From: Botrimarina mediterranea
GTDB lineage: Bacteria > Planctomycetota > Planctomycetia > Pirellulales > Lacipirellulaceae
Reading direction: 5' to 3'
Assembly: GCF_007753265.1 (NCBI RefSeq)
Contig: NZ_CP036349.1
Coordinates: 5,206,862-5,270,861 of the forward strand
DNA: 64,000 bases
Each line of letters opens with the position of its first letter. Within the stretch, counting starts at the first letter, position 1. The notes below the pieces were generated by a model. The model worked only from the letters and a program-made list of their open reading frames with translations. It made no database searches and had not been told where the DNA came from. The position numbers and the translations under genes are program-made. Of this stretch, positions 35,920 to 43,396 are shown in pieces.

Positions 35920-37857
35920 ATGGCATCGGGAATGGTTCGAGTCAGTTGGCGGCGCGCGGCGCTCGCGATGGCGTTTGCCGTGGGTTTGACGTTTGGCGTC
36001 GGCGTGGCCTCTGCGCAAGTGGGGCTCGGCGAAGTCTTAGAGACCCAGAACATCCGTAACGAGATGGCCGGTGGCGGCCGCGATGAGCGCGGCGCCAATC
36101 AAGCCAATGACCAAGCGGCGGACGCCGCCCCGCCGGCCGACGGCGCCGACGGCGATCTGCCCGCTGTCGCCCGCACGGGCATCGACAAGTGGGACGACAC
36201 TCACTCGATCTTCCGTCAGCGTGAGGCGTCACTGAACTGGCTGAAGATGCTGCCGGTCGCGCTGCTGCTACTCGTCTGGGTCCGCTCCGCCGACTGGATC
36301 AATCGCGACGCCCAGATCTTCAACCTCAACCACAACGCCTGGAACCCGGCGATCGTCGCGCCGTTCGTCATTGCCTTTGTCGTGATGCTGCTGATCCCGA
36401 ACTACGTGATCGGGATCATCCTGCTGTCGCTGGCTTGGCTTGTGCCGTTCGTCGCTTACGCGGTCCACCACAACAAATCGGTCGAACCGCACCAGTCGGT
36501 CTTCACCGGCAGCTGGTTCCGTCACCAAGTCTCCGAAGCGGGCGCCTTGGTGGGCCTCAAGATCGGCTCGGAGAAGAAGGCCGACTACCTCCGCGGCCCC
36601 GAGGTGGACCTTGTCGCGCAGGGGGGCGACGAACGCACCAACCAAGCGAACCTGCTCACCGCCCGGCAGTCGCCCGGCTACGTGCACGTCAAAGAACTGG
36701 TCGCCGACATGGTCACCCGCGGCTCGGCGCGCGTGCTGCTCGATTACTCGGCCGAGGTCGTCACCGCGCGGCACATGATCGACGGCGTCTGGCACAACGG
36801 CGAGCCCCGCGACCGCGAGTCGGGCGACGTCATGCTCGCCGTGATGAAGCAACTGGCGAACCTCAACGTCTCGGAGCGGCGCAAGAAGCAGGACGGCGAG
36901 TTCGGCGCCACCTACCAAAACAAGAAGTACGCCTGCGAGCTCACCAGCCAAGGCGTCAAGACCGGCGAACGCGTCATCGTCACGCTCCACGGCAGCACCA
37001 AGCAATCGGGCATCAAGACGCTCGAGCAGCTCGGCATGCGGGAGAAGCTCCGCGACCAGTGGCTGGAGATCATGAACGCCGACCGCGGTCTGGTCGTCAT
37101 GTCGGCGATGCCCGAGGGCGGCCTGACAACGATGTTCGACGTGGCGCTGCTGGACTGCGACCGCCTGATGCGCGACTTCGTCGCCATCGAGGACGCGGCC
37201 GCCCCCGAGACCGAGATCGAGAACGTCCCGGCGAGCTTCTACGACGCCGCGAAGGGCGATTCGCCCTCCCAGCTGATCCCCAGCCTCTCGCGCAAGTACC
37301 CGAACGTCTGGGTGGTCCGCGACTTCGTCGACGCCGAGACCGCTAAGCTGTTGATGGAGGAGATTGACCTCGACCGCCTTGTCGTCACGTCGTGCCACGC
37401 CCAGGACGCCGCCGAGGCGTGCCTGCGGATGTTGCAGAAAAAGACGCCCCACAAGGAGTTCGCCCGCGAACTCATCGGCGTGCTCAACACGCGTCTGATC
37501 CGCAAGCTCTGCACCGGTTGCCGCGTCGAGTACGAGGCCACCCCGGCGCTACTGAAAAAGCTCGGCATCCCGGCGGGCAAAGTGACGAAGTTCTACCGCG
37601 TCCCCAAGGGCGAGGAGATCGAGAAGCCGTGCAAGGTCTGCTCGGGCCTGGGCTACCGCGGCCGGACCGCGATCTTCGAGCTCTTGCAGCCCGACGACCA
37701 GTTCCGCCAGAAGCTGCTCAAGGAACCGAAGATCGACGTGCTGCGCAAGGCCGCCCGCGCCGCCGGCATGCGGACCCTCCAAGAAGAGGGAATCCTCCTC
37801 GTGGCCAAGGGAGTCACCTCCCTCCAAGAACTGCAACGCGTCCTCTCCGGCTCCTAG
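35920..37857 (+). CDS. Membrane-bound GspE/PilB-like protein with degenerate ATPase site
   Basis: From ATG 35920 (a TTG at 35917 precedes it) it is 645 residues. A signal-peptide-like segment (about 5-33) is followed by an acidic linker and two or three membrane helices (about 108-180). The rest follows the secretion-ATPase C-terminal layout: 'LNVSERRKKQDGEFGA' (compare the N2 DiaERR.PQDG), 'LEQLGM', the CxxC pair 'CTGCRVEY...CKVCSGLGYRGRTAIFE' and 'TLQEEGILLVAKGVTSLQEL'. However 'VMSAMPEGGLTTMFD' replaces Walker A (no GK[T/S]), and 'VWVVRDFVDAETA' replaces the GE.RD box. It is probably not an ATPase. It follows pilT by 46 nt. Confidence 0.82.
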   Translation: MASGMVRVSWRRAALAMAFAVGLTFGVGVASAQVGLGEVLETQNIRNEMAGGGRDERGANQANDQAADAAPPADGADGDLPAVARTGIDKWDDTHSIFRQREASLNWLKMLPVALLLLVWVRSADWINRDAQIFNLNHNAWNPAIVAPFVIAFVVMLLIPNYVIGIILLSLAWLVPFVAYAVHHNKSVEPHQSVFTGSWFRHQVSEAGALVGLKIGSEKKADYLRGPEVDLVAQGGDERTNQANLLTARQSPGYVHVKELVADMVTRGSARVLLDYSAEVVTARHMIDGVWHNGEPRDRESGDVMLAVMKQLANLNVSERRKKQDGEFGATYQNKKYACELTSQGVKTGERVIVTLHGSTKQSGIKTLEQLGMREKLRDQWLEIMNADRGLVVMSAMPEGGLTTMFDVALLDCDRLMRDFVAIEDAAAPETEIENVPASFYDAAKGDSPSQLIPSLSRKYPNVWVVRDFVDAETAKLLMEEIDLDRLVVTSCHAQDAAEACLRMLQKKTPHKEFARELIGVLNTRLIRKLCTGCRVEYEATPALLKKLGIPAGKVTKFYRVPKGEEIEKPCKVCSGLGYRGRTAIFELLQPDDQFRQKLLKEPKIDVLRKAARAAGMRTLQEEGILLVAKGVTSLQELQRVLSGS

Positions 37858-37876
37858 CCCCCCCACGCCAAGAAGG

Positions 37877-37911
37877 CCTCTAGCCTCTAGCCTCTAGCCT
37901 CTAGCCTCTCC
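37877..37911. repeat. Tandem 7-bp repeat (CCTCTAG) upstream of the CvpA-like gene
   Basis: About five units of CCTCTAG stand directly before the ATG at 37914. A similar 'CCCCTAG' series stands before pyrE. It may be a variable leader, but no ribosome site is visible in it. Confidence 0.8.
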
Positions 37912-37913
37912 CA

Positions 37914-38531
37914 ATGTTCTACGCCATCGCCGGCATCATCTTCTTCGCCACGCTCGCGATGATGGTGCAGCACGGCATCTGGAGCAACCTGGTCAACCTG
38001 CTGGCGATCGTCATTGGCGGGATCACGGCCTTCGGCGTCCATCAGCCGCTGGTCGTGATGATCGACGAGCGCACCGACGGCTCGTACACCTACCTGCTCG
38101 ACTTCTTCGTGCTGTGGTTGGTGTTCGCGATCGTCGTGGGCGTTCTGAAGCTCGTCGCCGGTTACCTGTCGAAGAACCGGGTGAACTTCCCCGATCAAGT
38201 CGACAACTTCGGCGGCGCGGCGCTGGCGGCGTTCGCCGGGTATGTGATGATGTGCTTCGCGATGTCCACGTTCCACGCGGCGCCGCTCGGCTACGACGTG
38301 CTCAGCAGCGCCTACGAGTACGGGGACTCGCCCGAAGCGGCCGAGTCGGCGATGGCGGATAAGTTCGCCCCGATGGCGCCGACGATCGCTTGGCTGCGAT
38401 TGTGCGACTCCGTGCTCGCTCCCGAGGCCTTCGGCGGCGCGGGCTTTAGCTCCAAGATCTTCGTCGCCGAGCACGGCAAGCACCGCAAGGCGTACGCCGC
38501 GGCGGACACGGCGATCATGAAGCGGGGCTGA
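37914..38531 (+). CDS. CvpA-like integral membrane protein
   Basis: The 205-residue protein has about four hydrophobic segments in the first 125 residues ('MFYAIAGIIFFATLAMMV', 'LVNLLAIVIGGITAFGV', 'LLDFFVLWLVFAIVVGVL', 'GGAALAAFAGYVMMCFAM'), the arrangement of the CvpA / colicin V production family. The C-terminal ~80 residues are soluble and end 'KHRKAYAAADTAIMKRG'. It follows the degenerate GspE-like gene closely and may be co-transcribed with it. The function is not established. Confidence 0.7.
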   Translation: MFYAIAGIIFFATLAMMVQHGIWSNLVNLLAIVIGGITAFGVHQPLVVMIDERTDGSYTYLLDFFVLWLVFAIVVGVLKLVAGYLSKNRVNFPDQVDNFGGAALAAFAGYVMMCFAMSTFHAAPLGYDVLSSAYEYGDSPEAAESAMADKFAPMAPTIAWLRLCDSVLAPEAFGGAGFSSKIFVAEHGKHRKAYAAADTAIMKRG

Positions 38532-38601
38532 TTCTCTCCGCCCCCTTCCCTCATTCGCAGCAGCTCCGCCTTACCGACTCAAGCAAAGATTCAAGCCTGG
38601 C

Positions 38602-39342
38602 ATGGATGATCGGCCCCAATCGATAACCGGCGGTATGGGTCTCTCCGACACGCTCGACGACGAAGTGGTCGCCTACCGGCCGGTCAGTTCGCTGGCGGTG
38701 ATCGGCGCCGTCCTTGCGGCGGCGTCGCTGCTCGCGCTGGCGACGCCGTGGCTGGCCTTTTTGCCCGCCGTGGCGGCGGTCTTGTGCGGCGTGGCCGCCC
38801 ATCGGGTGCGACGCGACCCCGACGCGCAGAGCGGCCAGGGGATCGCCATGGCGGGGCTCGCCCTCTCGCTGCTGGTCCTCGGCGCGCTGCTCGCGCAGCG
38901 GCCCATGACGCAGCGGCTCCATATGGCGTCCGCCACCGCCGTCGCCGATCGGTTTATCGAGCTGATCGCCGAGGAGGACCTCGTCGGCGCCGTGGAGCTG
39001 ATGGTCCCTTACGCCGACCGCCGACCGACTCCCGAGCTGGCCAAGGTTCTCTACGAAGGCAACGAAGAGGCGAAGCAGCGGCTGGACGATTTCGCCGCAA
39101 AGGACGCCGTACAGCGCGTCGCCGGGGGCGAAACGCCCCGGCTGAGTGGGCCCAACGTTATCGGCAGCCTGTCGTTCCGGCGGGTCGTCGCGTACCTGCG
39201 GTACGACGTCCCCGCACGTGCCGGCAAAGAGGCCGCGACCGTTCAGGTCGAACTCGAGCGTTCCCCGTCGGGAAGGCCCGGAGCCGTCGCTTGGCGGGTC
39301 ACCGGTTTCGACTTCCCTCCCCCCGCCCCGGCCGGCGGCTGA
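38602..39342 (+). CDS. DUF4190-like membrane protein of unknown function
   Basis: The 246-residue protein has two or three hydrophobic helices (about 28-60 and 82-98: 'VSSLAVIGAVLAAASLLAL', 'FLPAVAAVLCGVAAHRV', 'GIAMAGLALSLLVLGALLA'), the DUF4190-like core in which a Gly-rich helix pair carries 'G.GIA.AGL'. The remaining ~145 residues are a soluble alpha/beta domain with 'AVADRFIELIAEEDLVGAVE', perhaps a cystatin- or NTF2-like fold. It lies in a plus-strand row after the CvpA-like gene. Confidence 0.65.
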   Translation: MDDRPQSITGGMGLSDTLDDEVVAYRPVSSLAVIGAVLAAASLLALATPWLAFLPAVAAVLCGVAAHRVRRDPDAQSGQGIAMAGLALSLLVLGALLAQRPMTQRLHMASATAVADRFIELIAEEDLVGAVELMVPYADRRPTPELAKVLYEGNEEAKQRLDDFAAKDAVQRVAGGETPRLSGPNVIGSLSFRRVVAYLRYDVPARAGKEAATVQVELERSPSGRPGAVAWRVTGFDFPPPAPAGG

Positions 39343-39635
39343 GATAAACTGCGGCGACTTTGCCGGCTGGCCTTTGCGCGGTCGTCGGGTCTCACCGACC
39401 GGCGTTTCGGTATATCCCGCAAAGCTTCTCATCTTACGCCCGTTATCACCGCTTTTCGCGGTTCGCGGCGGCTCTGGACGTACACGTCCCCGACTCTGCG
39501 CGTCGATTAACACGATCGATCAGGCGAACCAATTCGGGCCGAGCGACGTGCGGTGCGTCGTCCGGCGATCGCACTTCCCGTTCGCTCGCCAACTCGAACG
39601 GACGCGAGCTTTCCCCCCAGAAGGAGCTGATGGTA

Positions 39636-41003
39636 ATGACTCTGCGATGGACCATGGGCGTTGCTCTGGTCGCCTTCGGTGGCGCGACCGCGTCCGCCGA
39701 AACGGCGATCGAGTCGGCGTTCGACTACCAGTTGATTTGTTGTGAAGAGACGACCGGCTGCTGCGACGAGCCATCGTGCGGCTGTGCGGACCCGAGCTGT
39801 GGCTGTGACGATGGCTTTGCTTGTGCTTCCGACTGCGGTTGCGATCCGTCGTGCGGATTGGGCGGCGGCTGCGGCGACGCCTGCGGTTGCGGCTCGACGT
39901 GCGGCCTGTTGGGCGACTGCTGCCTGGGCGACCCCTGGACGCTCCAGGGTTACCTCGACCCGTGCGGCTGCAGCCCGATTACGTTCGGCGGTTGGACCCA
40001 GATCGGTTTCCACACGCAGAACACCCGCTTCTCGCGTGACGACAACGACGCCTTCGCGTTCAACGACCACCCCGGCCGCCTGAACCTGCACCAGCAGTGG
40101 TTCTACGCCGAGAAGGTCGCCGAGGCGCCTTGCTGCGGCGTCGACTGGGGCTTCCGCGCCGACCTGATGTACGGCACCGACGCGATCAAGACCCAGTCGT
40201 TCGGCAACCCGGCCGGCTCGTGGGACTTCCAGAACGGCTGGGACGAGGGCGCCGGCTACGGCTGGGCCATGCCGCAGCTGTACGGCGAAGTCGCCTGGGG
40301 CGATTGGTCGGTGAAGGTCGGCCACTTCTTCACGCTGATCGGTTACGAAGTCGTTACCGCCCCGGATAACTTCTTCTACAGCCACGCGTTCACGATGTTC
40401 AACAGCGAGCCGTTCACGCACACCGGCGCCATCGCGACCTACAACGGTTTCGACGACGTCACGCTGTACGGCGGTTGGACCGCGGGCTGGGACACGGGCT
40501 TCGACAGCTTCAACGACGGCAGCAACTTCCTCGGTGGTTTCAGCACCGGCCTCACCGACGACATCACCTTCACCTACATGCTGACCGCCGGCAACTTCGG
40601 CAAGCGCAGTGCGGGTGGTGACGGCTACAGCCACTCGGTGGTGGTGGACTTCGCCCTGACCGACGACCTGAACTACGTCCTGCAGTCGGACCTGGTGGAC
40701 ATCGACGACCAGAACGGCAACGTGACGGCGAACGATCAGGTCGGCATCAACCAGTACCTGTTCTACACGATGAACGACTGCTGGGCCGTTGGCGCCCGGC
40801 TCGAGTGGTGGAAGACCGACGGCTTCTCGTACCAAGAGATGACCTACGGCCTCAACTACCGCCCGCACGCCAACGTCGTGATCCGCCCCGAGATCCGCTA
40901 CGACTGGACCGCCAGCGACGCCGCCGCCAACAACGTCGGCTTCGCGGACGCCGAAGAGTTCAACAGCGCTAAGTTCGGCATGGACGCGATCTTCACGTTC
41001 TGA
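39636..41003 (+). CDS. Outer-membrane porin-like barrel with Cys-rich N-terminal segment
   Basis: From ATG 39636 it is 455 residues. The sequence AAGGAG at 39621-39626 stands 9 nt upstream, which fixes this start (ATG 39630 is a weaker option). A signal peptide ends near 'GATASAE'. Next comes a segment of about 78 residues with 20 cysteines ('GCADPSCGCDD', 'CGCDPSCGLGG'), then a barrel of amphipathic strands ('FGGWTQIGFHTQNTRF', 'GLNYRPHANVVIRPEIRYDW') ending in the aromatic 'FTF'. It belongs to the planctomycete BBP2-like porins and probably allows diffusion across the outer membrane. An intrinsic terminator follows. Confidence 0.82.
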   Translation: MTLRWTMGVALVAFGGATASAETAIESAFDYQLICCEETTGCCDEPSCGCADPSCGCDDGFACASDCGCDPSCGLGGGCGDACGCGSTCGLLGDCCLGDPWTLQGYLDPCGCSPITFGGWTQIGFHTQNTRFSRDDNDAFAFNDHPGRLNLHQQWFYAEKVAEAPCCGVDWGFRADLMYGTDAIKTQSFGNPAGSWDFQNGWDEGAGYGWAMPQLYGEVAWGDWSVKVGHFFTLIGYEVVTAPDNFFYSHAFTMFNSEPFTHTGAIATYNGFDDVTLYGGWTAGWDTGFDSFNDGSNFLGGFSTGLTDDITFTYMLTAGNFGKRSAGGDGYSHSVVVDFALTDDLNYVLQSDLVDIDDQNGNVTANDQVGINQYLFYTMNDCWAVGARLEWWKTDGFSYQEMTYGLNYRPHANVVIRPEIRYDWTASDAAANNVGFADAEEFNSAKFGMDAIFTF

Positions 41004-41035
41004 TCCGAGCGACGCTGCGAGCAGTGAGCTAACGA

Positions 41036-41072
41036 CCGCGGGCCGTCCGAAAGGGCGGCCCGCGGCTTTTTT
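41036..41072 (+). terminator. Intrinsic terminator of the porin gene
   Basis: A 13-bp stem (CCGCGGGCCGTCC at 41036-41048 with 41053-41065, one G-U) closes on a GAAA tetraloop and is followed by six T. It is a textbook Rho-independent terminator 32 nt after the stop. Confidence 0.92.
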
Positions 41073-41086
41073 GTTTCAGGGGGTCA

Positions 41087-41240
41087 GCAGTTAGGGGTCA
41101 GTGGTCAGGATTTACAGAGCGAAGCGTAGGCGAGCCGGGAGCGTCAGCGACCGGAGTGAAGCGAGATTCCGTCGCAACTCCGGTCGCTGACGCTCCCGGC
41201 TCGCTGACTCCTAACTTCTGACCCCTGTCTACTGACTCCT
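41087..41240. repeat. Nested inverted repeat with perfect 27-bp arms
   Basis: The inner arms 41131-41157 and 41177-41203 are exact complements over 27 bp around 19 nt. The outer flanks ('GGGTCAGCAGTTAGGGGTCAG' in part, and 'CTGACTCCTAACTTCTGACCCC' in part) pair loosely. It lies between the porin terminator and yceH. Confidence 0.88.
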
Positions 41241-41305
41241 GCCACAGCGCCTTACGATACGCGTTCCCCCCCCCAGGAACCCGATCCCGAGAACAGGCGC
41301 TCTCC

Positions 41306-42058
41306 ATGTCCACAGCCATTGACTCCGGCCCCACCCATCCCGGCCCGCTCAGTTCCCTCGAGCGCCGCGTGCTAGGCGTTCTCGTCGAGAAGGCGAAGAC
41401 CACGCCCGACGCCTATCCGTTGTCGCTCAACGCGCTGCGAACGGGGTGCAACCAGAAGAACAACCGCTACCCACAGATGGAGCTCGACGACGATCAGGTC
41501 GAGCGCGCCGCCGACTCGTTGCGGCAGAAGGGGGCGCTGACGCTCGTTCAAGGCGACTCGCGCGTCGAGCGTTATCGCCACCGGATGTACGAGTGGCTGG
41601 GCGTTGAGAAGGCCGAGCTGGCCGTGGTGGCGGAGTTGTTGCTCCGCGGCGCGCAGACCGTGGGCGACCTCCGCGGCCGTGCGGCGCGGATGGAGCCCAT
41701 CCCCGGGCTCTCTGAGCTGACGCCGATCGTCGATGCGCTCGTCGCCAAGGGCTTCGTTGAGTACCTCAGCCCCCCCGGCCGTGGCGCGGTGGTGACGCAC
41801 ACGTTCTATTCCGAGAACGAACGCGACAAGGTGTGTCGGGAGTTTGGCGTCGGAGGCGCGACCCCGGTAGCGTCGCGACAGGCTGTGGCGGCGCCCGCGG
41901 CTAGCGCCGACGGCTCACAAGGTGGGCCAGCCGATACCCGTCCGGCGACGGGAGGCGATTGGGAGCTGGAGCTGCTGACGCTCCGGGAAGAATTGACCAC
42001 CCAGATCAGCGAACTCCGGAACGAGGTCGAGCGGCTGCGGCAGCGCGTCGAGGGTTGA
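41306..42058 (+). CDS. yceH: YceH family (DUF480) protein
   Basis: The 250-residue protein has two winged-helix-like halves. It begins 'LSSLERRVLGVLVEKAKTTPD' in two blocks, then 'YPLSLNALRTGCNQKNNR' (about 33-50), the DUF480 signature, and 'ELAVVAELLLRGAQTVGDLRGR' (split) opens the second half. The C-terminus ends in a coiled coil ('LTLREELTTQISELRNEVER'). Bacterial YceH proteins are conserved, and their role is not established. It is probably cytoplasmic. Confidence 0.88.
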   Translation: MSTAIDSGPTHPGPLSSLERRVLGVLVEKAKTTPDAYPLSLNALRTGCNQKNNRYPQMELDDDQVERAADSLRQKGALTLVQGDSRVERYRHRMYEWLGVEKAELAVVAELLLRGAQTVGDLRGRAARMEPIPGLSELTPIVDALVAKGFVEYLSPPGRGAVVTHTFYSENERDKVCREFGVGGATPVASRQAVAAPAASADGSQGGPADTRPATGGDWELELLTLREELTTQISELRNEVERLRQRVEG

Positions 42059-42090
42059 ACTAGGCTAGCGGTGTGAGCACCGAAAAAGTC

Positions 42091-42165
42091 GGCGAGCCCC
42101 CGATGTTCATTGGGGGTGGAACCGGGTACCCGCTTCGCACCCCCGATTAACATCGGGGGCTCGCC
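42091..42165. repeat. Inverted repeat, 'GGCGAGCCCCCGATG' family
   Basis: Outer arms 42091-42105 and 42151-42165 pair perfectly over 15 bp. An inner pair 'TTGGGGGTG'/'CACCCCCGA' sits within. The element fills the spacer between yceH and the BASS gene and ends 15 nt before its start. Confidence 0.88.
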
Positions 42166-42180
42166 TTCGAGTCGCCACGC

Positions 42181-43227
42181 ATGCCCTCACCGACCCCCGA
42201 CAACTCGCCCCCGCCGCCCGGCGCCTCTTTGGCGGCGTGGCTGCGGCGGTGGCTGGTGTGGCTGCTGTTGGGGTCGTACGTCCTGGCGGCTCTCGTCCCC
42301 GCGCCGGGGACCTGGCTGACGGGCCTCCGCAGCGGGGAGGGCGTCAGCTTCTCGCTCGTGATGGTCGGCGTCTTGCTGCTGACCGGGGCGATGGCGGTCA
42401 ACGTCGGCAAGCTGCGGGAATTGCCCCGTCACCCAGTAGCCCTTCTGACGGCCCTAGCGGGCGTTTGGGGGCCTCCTGTCGTGGTGGTGGCACTTTGGTC
42501 GATCCTCGCGCCGGCGTGCCTTCCTGGGCCCCTGGCGGCCTCCCTGGGGGCCGGTATGGCCTTCGCCGGGGCGATGCCCGTCGCCAACTCCGCCGTCGCC
42601 TGGACGCACCAGTCGGGCGGCAGCCTGGCGTGGGCCCTGGGCCTCGTCGTGCTGTCGATCTGCCTCTGCCCCTGGGTGACGCCGCTGGTGCTCGGGCTGA
42701 TGGGCCAGACCCTCGCCGGCGCCAGCGCCGCCGAGGCCGACCTGCTCGTCTCGCGGTTCAGCGGGGCGGTGTTCGTCGTCTGGGTGCTCGTGCCGACCCT
42801 GCTCGGGCTCGGGCTTCACGCCGCCCTGGGCGGCCGCCGCGTCGAGAAGCTCGCCCCGCGGCTCACCATCGCCTCGGCGGCGGCGCTGCTGCTGTTGAAC
42901 TACGCCAACGCCGCGACGGCCCTCCCGAACGTACTCGCTGAGCCTGACTGGCGGTTATTGGGGACGACACTCGTCGCGGCCGTGACGCTGCCAGTCGCCG
43001 GCGCCGCGGTGGCGTGGCCGCTGTCGCTGCTAGGGCGGGTGTCGAGGCGCGGCCGCGTGGCGTGGGCCTACTCGCTAGGGATGAAGAACACGGGGCTCGC
43101 GCTGGGGCTCGTGGGCGCGACGCTCGGCGACCAACCCGTCGCGATCCTGGTGATCCTCGCCGTAACGCTGATGCAACACGTCGTCGCGGGAGCGGTGCAT
43201 GCGATTGCAGCACGCAGCGAGGGTTAA
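42181..43227 (+). CDS. BASS-family transporter (bile acid:sodium symporter-like)
   Basis: This 348-residue inner-membrane protein has about nine to ten hydrophobic segments. 'GMAFAGAMPVANSAVAWTH' near 120-138 and 'WAYSLGMKNTGLALGLVGA' near 298-316 are the conserved helix-break regions that in ASBT and related BASS members bind sodium and substrate. The protein belongs to the BASS superfamily; bacterial members move organic anions such as bile acids, pyruvate or pantoate, and the substrate here cannot be read. Start is ATG 42181. Confidence 0.85.
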   Translation: MPSPTPDNSPPPPGASLAAWLRRWLVWLLLGSYVLAALVPAPGTWLTGLRSGEGVSFSLVMVGVLLLTGAMAVNVGKLRELPRHPVALLTALAGVWGPPVVVVALWSILAPACLPGPLAASLGAGMAFAGAMPVANSAVAWTHQSGGSLAWALGLVVLSICLCPWVTPLVLGLMGQTLAGASAAEADLLVSRFSGAVFVVWVLVPTLLGLGLHAALGGRRVEKLAPRLTIASAAALLLLNYANAATALPNVLAEPDWRLLGTTLVAAVTLPVAGAAVAWPLSLLGRVSRRGRVAWAYSLGMKNTGLALGLVGATLGDQPVAILVILAVTLMQHVVAGAVHAIAARSEG

Positions 43228-43396
43228 CGTCCAAGGCTCCGATCGAACGCACGACGGGGGTCCCACAGCGTCTTGGTCATCGTTCGCGGCGCGCTCCCAC
43301 GACCTGCATCGAGGGCTCTCGATGCAACGGGTTGGTTGACGCTTCTCGCATCGCCTCAGCCGCAGGCGGCAGCCCGCGGCGGCCCCTCGGACCGAC

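Noticed and set aside
36268-37452. 394-codon minus-strand frame opposite the GspE-like gene
   Set aside because: Shadow frame; the plus-strand gene has conserved secretion-ATPase blocks.
39750-39930. Short periodic repeats in the porin gene that look like a CRISPR or minisatellite
   Set aside because: The period comes from Cys-Gly codons within a coding segment; there are no spacer-like units.
39507-40868. 453-codon minus-strand frame opposite the porin
   Set aside because: Val/Ala/Arg-rich shadow; the porin strand has a ribosome site, signal peptide and terminator.
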